Assembly (NCBI GenBank): GCA_022425195.1
Contig: JAKMFX010000009.1
Coordinates: forward strand, 1-41,311
DNA length: 41,311 nt
DNA from: Flavobacteriales bacterium
GTDB lineage: Bacteria; Bacteroidota; Bacteroidia; Flavobacteriales; UBA7430
Reading direction: 5' to 3'
This document shows, in pieces, positions 40,978-41,311 of the stretch. Both the position numbers and the translations under genes were made by a program. Numbering within the stretch: position 1 is the first letter of the stretch; each line of letters begins with the position of its first letter. The notes under the pieces are model-generated. The model did no database searches and was not told the origin of the DNA. It saw nothing but the letters and a program-made list of their open reading frames with translations.

Positions 40978-41096
40978 CATTAAAATGAAGACCGCTATGC
41001 TCTTTTTTTTGAATCTACCCTTAATCTTGAGCAAGCTCTATTTAAAATTAAATTCAAAAAAAAACCAGTCCAAAAGGACTGGTCTTCATTTTAATG
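40978..41096. repeat. 16-bp inverted repeat next to tRNA-His
   Basis: CATTAAAATGAAGACC at 40978-40993 recurs exactly inverted at 41081-41096. The right copy begins directly at the tRNA-His 3' end and overlaps the tRNA terminator stem by 3 nt; the left copy is 87 nt away. A 16-bp match in such a short span is very unlikely by chance. Could be the scar of a rearrangement or element insertion, or a long RNA hairpin. Confidence 0.8.
41056..41083 (-). terminator. Terminator of tRNA-His
   Basis: On the minus strand ACCAGTCC-TTTT-GGACTGGT (41083-41064) is followed by a T run (A run 41056-41063), placed 13 nt after the tRNA. Confidence 0.88.
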
Positions 41097-41171
41097 GGTG
41101 GATGATGGGATTCGAACCCACGACCCCCGGCACCACAAACCAGTGCTCTAACCAACTGAGCTACAACCACC
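41097..41171 (-). tRNA. tRNA-His (GTG)
   Basis: Minus strand. Acceptor GTGGTTG (41170-41164), D arm GCTC...GAGC, anticodon loop TTGTGGT with GTG, T arm GTGGG-TTCGAAT-CCCAT, acceptor 3' CATCCAC. G at 41171 (G-1) pairs with discriminator C at 41097, the His-tRNA identity mark. CCA is not encoded. The acceptor stem has a U-U mismatch at pair 5:68, and the anticodon stem has two G-U pairs. Confidence 0.95.
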
Positions 41172-41183
41172 ATTTTAAGTCTG

Positions 41184-41191
41184 CAAATATA
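41184..41191 (-). promoter_or_regulatory. -7 element of tRNA-His
   Basis: On the minus strand TATATTTG matches TAnnTTTG, 12 nt upstream of G-1 of the tRNA. Confidence 0.6.
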
Positions 41192-41222
41192 TATTAATAT
41201 TCATTAAACATAAAAACTTATT

Positions 41223-41230
41223 TATATTTG
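41223..41230 (+). promoter_or_regulatory. -7 element abutting the HMA-protein start
   Basis: TATATTTG matches TAnnTTTG, 4 nt before the ATG at 41235, predicting a leaderless transcript. No clear -33. Confidence 0.5.
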
Positions 41231-41234
41231 TTAT

Positions 41235-41311
41235 ATGAAAAAAATAGGTGAAAAAATTGTTCTTCATGTTGAAGGAATGACCTGTAATAATTGTGCTAAT
41301 GGCATAAAAAA
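41235..41311 (+). CDS. Heavy-metal-associated (HMA) domain protein, truncated by window end
   Basis: Only 25 codons are visible: MKKIGEKIVLHVEGMTCNNC, then ANGIK. GMTCxxC is the metal-binding loop of HMA domains, found in copper chaperones (CopZ) and at the N-terminus of P-type copper ATPases (CopA). The short lead before the motif fits either one. The gene runs off the right edge, so the two cannot be told apart. Confidence 0.85.
   Translation, partial: MKKIGEKIVLHVEGMTCNNCANGIK

Noticed and set aside
40985-41197. 70-codon plus-strand frame reading MGFEPTTPGTTNQCSNQLSYNH
   Set aside because: It is the antisense translation of tRNA-His, a well-known annotation artefact; the DNA is fully explained by the tRNA and its terminator.
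1-41311. CRISPR array, insertion sequence, prophage or defence island
   Set aside because: No repeat-spacer pattern, transposase, integrase, phage structural gene or recognised defence gene was found; the gene content is core-like throughout.

Overview
This window looks like a chromosomal stretch from a Bacteroidota bacterium, most likely order Flavobacteriales (Cryomorphaceae/Schleiferiaceae-like; the family is a guess). The evidence is gldF/gldG gliding genes, the Bacteroidota-type 'alternative' GlmU, a bacillithiol gene (bshC), a DUF4295 protein beside rpmG, TonB receptor architecture with a carboxypeptidase-regulatory-like domain, and many copies of the Bacteroidota -7 promoter element TAnnTTTG. 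The DNA is AT-rich. I see no insertion sequence, prophage or CRISPR array, and most genes are conserved core genes packed into translationally coupled operons.

Layout. 1-5213: a truncated phoH (-), then divergently a coupled five-gene operon (SAM hydrolase family, ABM-like protein, gldF, gldG, DUF4340). 5379-10807: dnaN (+) facing lon (-) across a strong shared terminator, then alt-glmU and rpmE2 (-). 10936-16211: a beta-helix lipoprotein, then a probable metal-homeostasis divergon (ZIP transporter and MntR-like regulator on -, TonB receptor on +) around a palindromic operator candidate. 16279-22940: a methyltransferase (+) converging on a long minus-strand run of USP, antiporter, gcvT, comB, S1/P1-type hydrolase and RNase D-like exonuclease. 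23137-31310 (-): trhO; ftsY-rimO-bshC; rpmG-DUF4295; and surE-membrane protein-ridA-lpxB. 31457-40494 (+): zinc metallopeptidase, DPP4-type peptidase, POT peptide transporter, a periplasmic thioredoxin and pyruvate carboxylase. 40497-41311: a conserved hypothetical (-), tRNA-His (-) and the start of a heavy-metal-binding (HMA) protein (+).

How the genes work together. The DPP4-type peptidase releases dipeptides that the adjacent POT transporter can import, and pyruvate carboxylase replenishes oxaloacetate. The MntR-like/ZIP/TonB-receptor trio looks like a trans-envelope metal uptake unit under one operator and is the best candidate for a less-described system here. Other unusual points are a SAM hydrolase homologue lacking parts of the canonical triad heading the gld operon, three genes whose -7 element lies 4 nt from the ATG (probable leaderless mRNAs), a 16-bp inverted repeat starting exactly at the tRNA-His 3' end, and two possible gene remnants in intergenic DNA.
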